Below are positions 6,722 to 6,889 of a DNA stretch of 6,889 bases, piece by piece; within the stretch, counting starts at the first letter, position 1; every line of letters starts with the position of its first letter. The position numbers were made by a program, and so were the translations under genes. The stretch covers positions 1 to 6,889 of the forward strand of contig JACPOX010000012.1 of NCBI GenBank assembly GCA_016191305.1, in the 5' to 3' direction. The notes beneath the pieces were generated by a model. That model did not search any database. It was not told the DNA's origin and saw only the letters and a list, made by a program, of their open reading frames with translations. The DNA is from Legionella longbeachae. GTDB lineage: Bacteria > Pseudomonadota > Gammaproteobacteria > Legionellales > Legionellaceae.

Positions 6722-6889
6722 GATTTTAATACCTTCCGATTTTGTACCAAAGTCTTTTGTTTTATACTTAAATCAGCTTTTCCAGACATCCAATAGAAGC
6801 ATAATAATAATGCAAAACCAACAAACCAGGGGTAATATTCTTTTTGTGGACGAACAGTAGCTTGTTCTTGATTAACAGTTTCTAATTGA
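6718..6889 (-). CDS. batA: BatA-like VWA protein, C-terminal fragment at window edge
   Basis: Only the last 56 residues are in the window, read in frame from base 6888 to a TGA at 6720-6718. The fragment begins with LETV, contains RPQKEYYPWFVG, then a hydrophobic stretch (FALLLCFYW), and ends in a lysine-rich tail VLKS. A Leu-Glu stretch followed by an aromatic-proline-tryptophan turn and a final membrane helix is the usual ending of BatA/BatB VWA proteins. Its position immediately before a batB-like gene, sharing an ATGA overlap, supports BatA. The VWA domain itself lies outside the window, so the call rests on a short tail and on context. Confidence 0.65.
   Translation of the reverse strand, partial: QLETVNQEQATVRPQKEYYPWFVGFALLLCFYWMSGKADLSIKQKTLVQNRKVLKS

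Overview
The window is AT-rich and every gene lies on the minus strand, so the transcriptional order runs from high to low coordinates. Protein similarity judged from memory (MnmG, RsmG and the Bat proteins), together with an accessory gene that looks like a secreted effector, suggests a gammaproteobacterium, most likely Legionella or a close relative. That placement is an inference, not a database result.

Region 1 (6889 to 3463) is the distal part of a Bat (aerotolerance-type) operon. It holds the C-terminal tail of a BatA-like protein, a complete BatB-like von Willebrand A membrane protein, a short BatC-like TPR lipid-face/periplasmic protein with an in-frame 15-bp repeat array, and a BatD protein with a signal peptide and one membrane segment. 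Each junction is a 4-base ATGA overlap, so the genes are probably co-transcribed and translationally coupled. They probably form one envelope complex: VWA proteins anchored in the inner membrane, with TPR and BatD partners facing the periplasm. In two cases (batC and batD) the longest open frame begins too early, and the Shine-Dalgarno site and signal peptide place the real start at the ATGA.

Region 2 (3462 to 2465) is a single accessory gene with its own apparent promoter, which includes a PmrA-box-like direct repeat. Its 293-residue product carries a domain ending in an SGHYKP motif that resembles the module of plant IQM calmodulin-binding proteins and of scattered bacterial and fungal proteins. 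The tail is acidic, then lysine-rich. It is more AT-rich than its neighbours. I read it as a candidate translocated effector of Dot/Icm type, and it is the most interesting item here.

Region 3 (2464 to 1) is the housekeeping pair mnmG-rsmG (formerly gidA-gidB), for tRNA wobble-uridine modification and 16S rRNA m7G527 methylation. It has a good sigma-70 promoter just upstream and another ATGA coupling between the two genes. rsmG runs off the left edge. No RNA gene, insertion sequence, CRISPR array or convincing terminator was seen, and the plus strand holds no credible gene.
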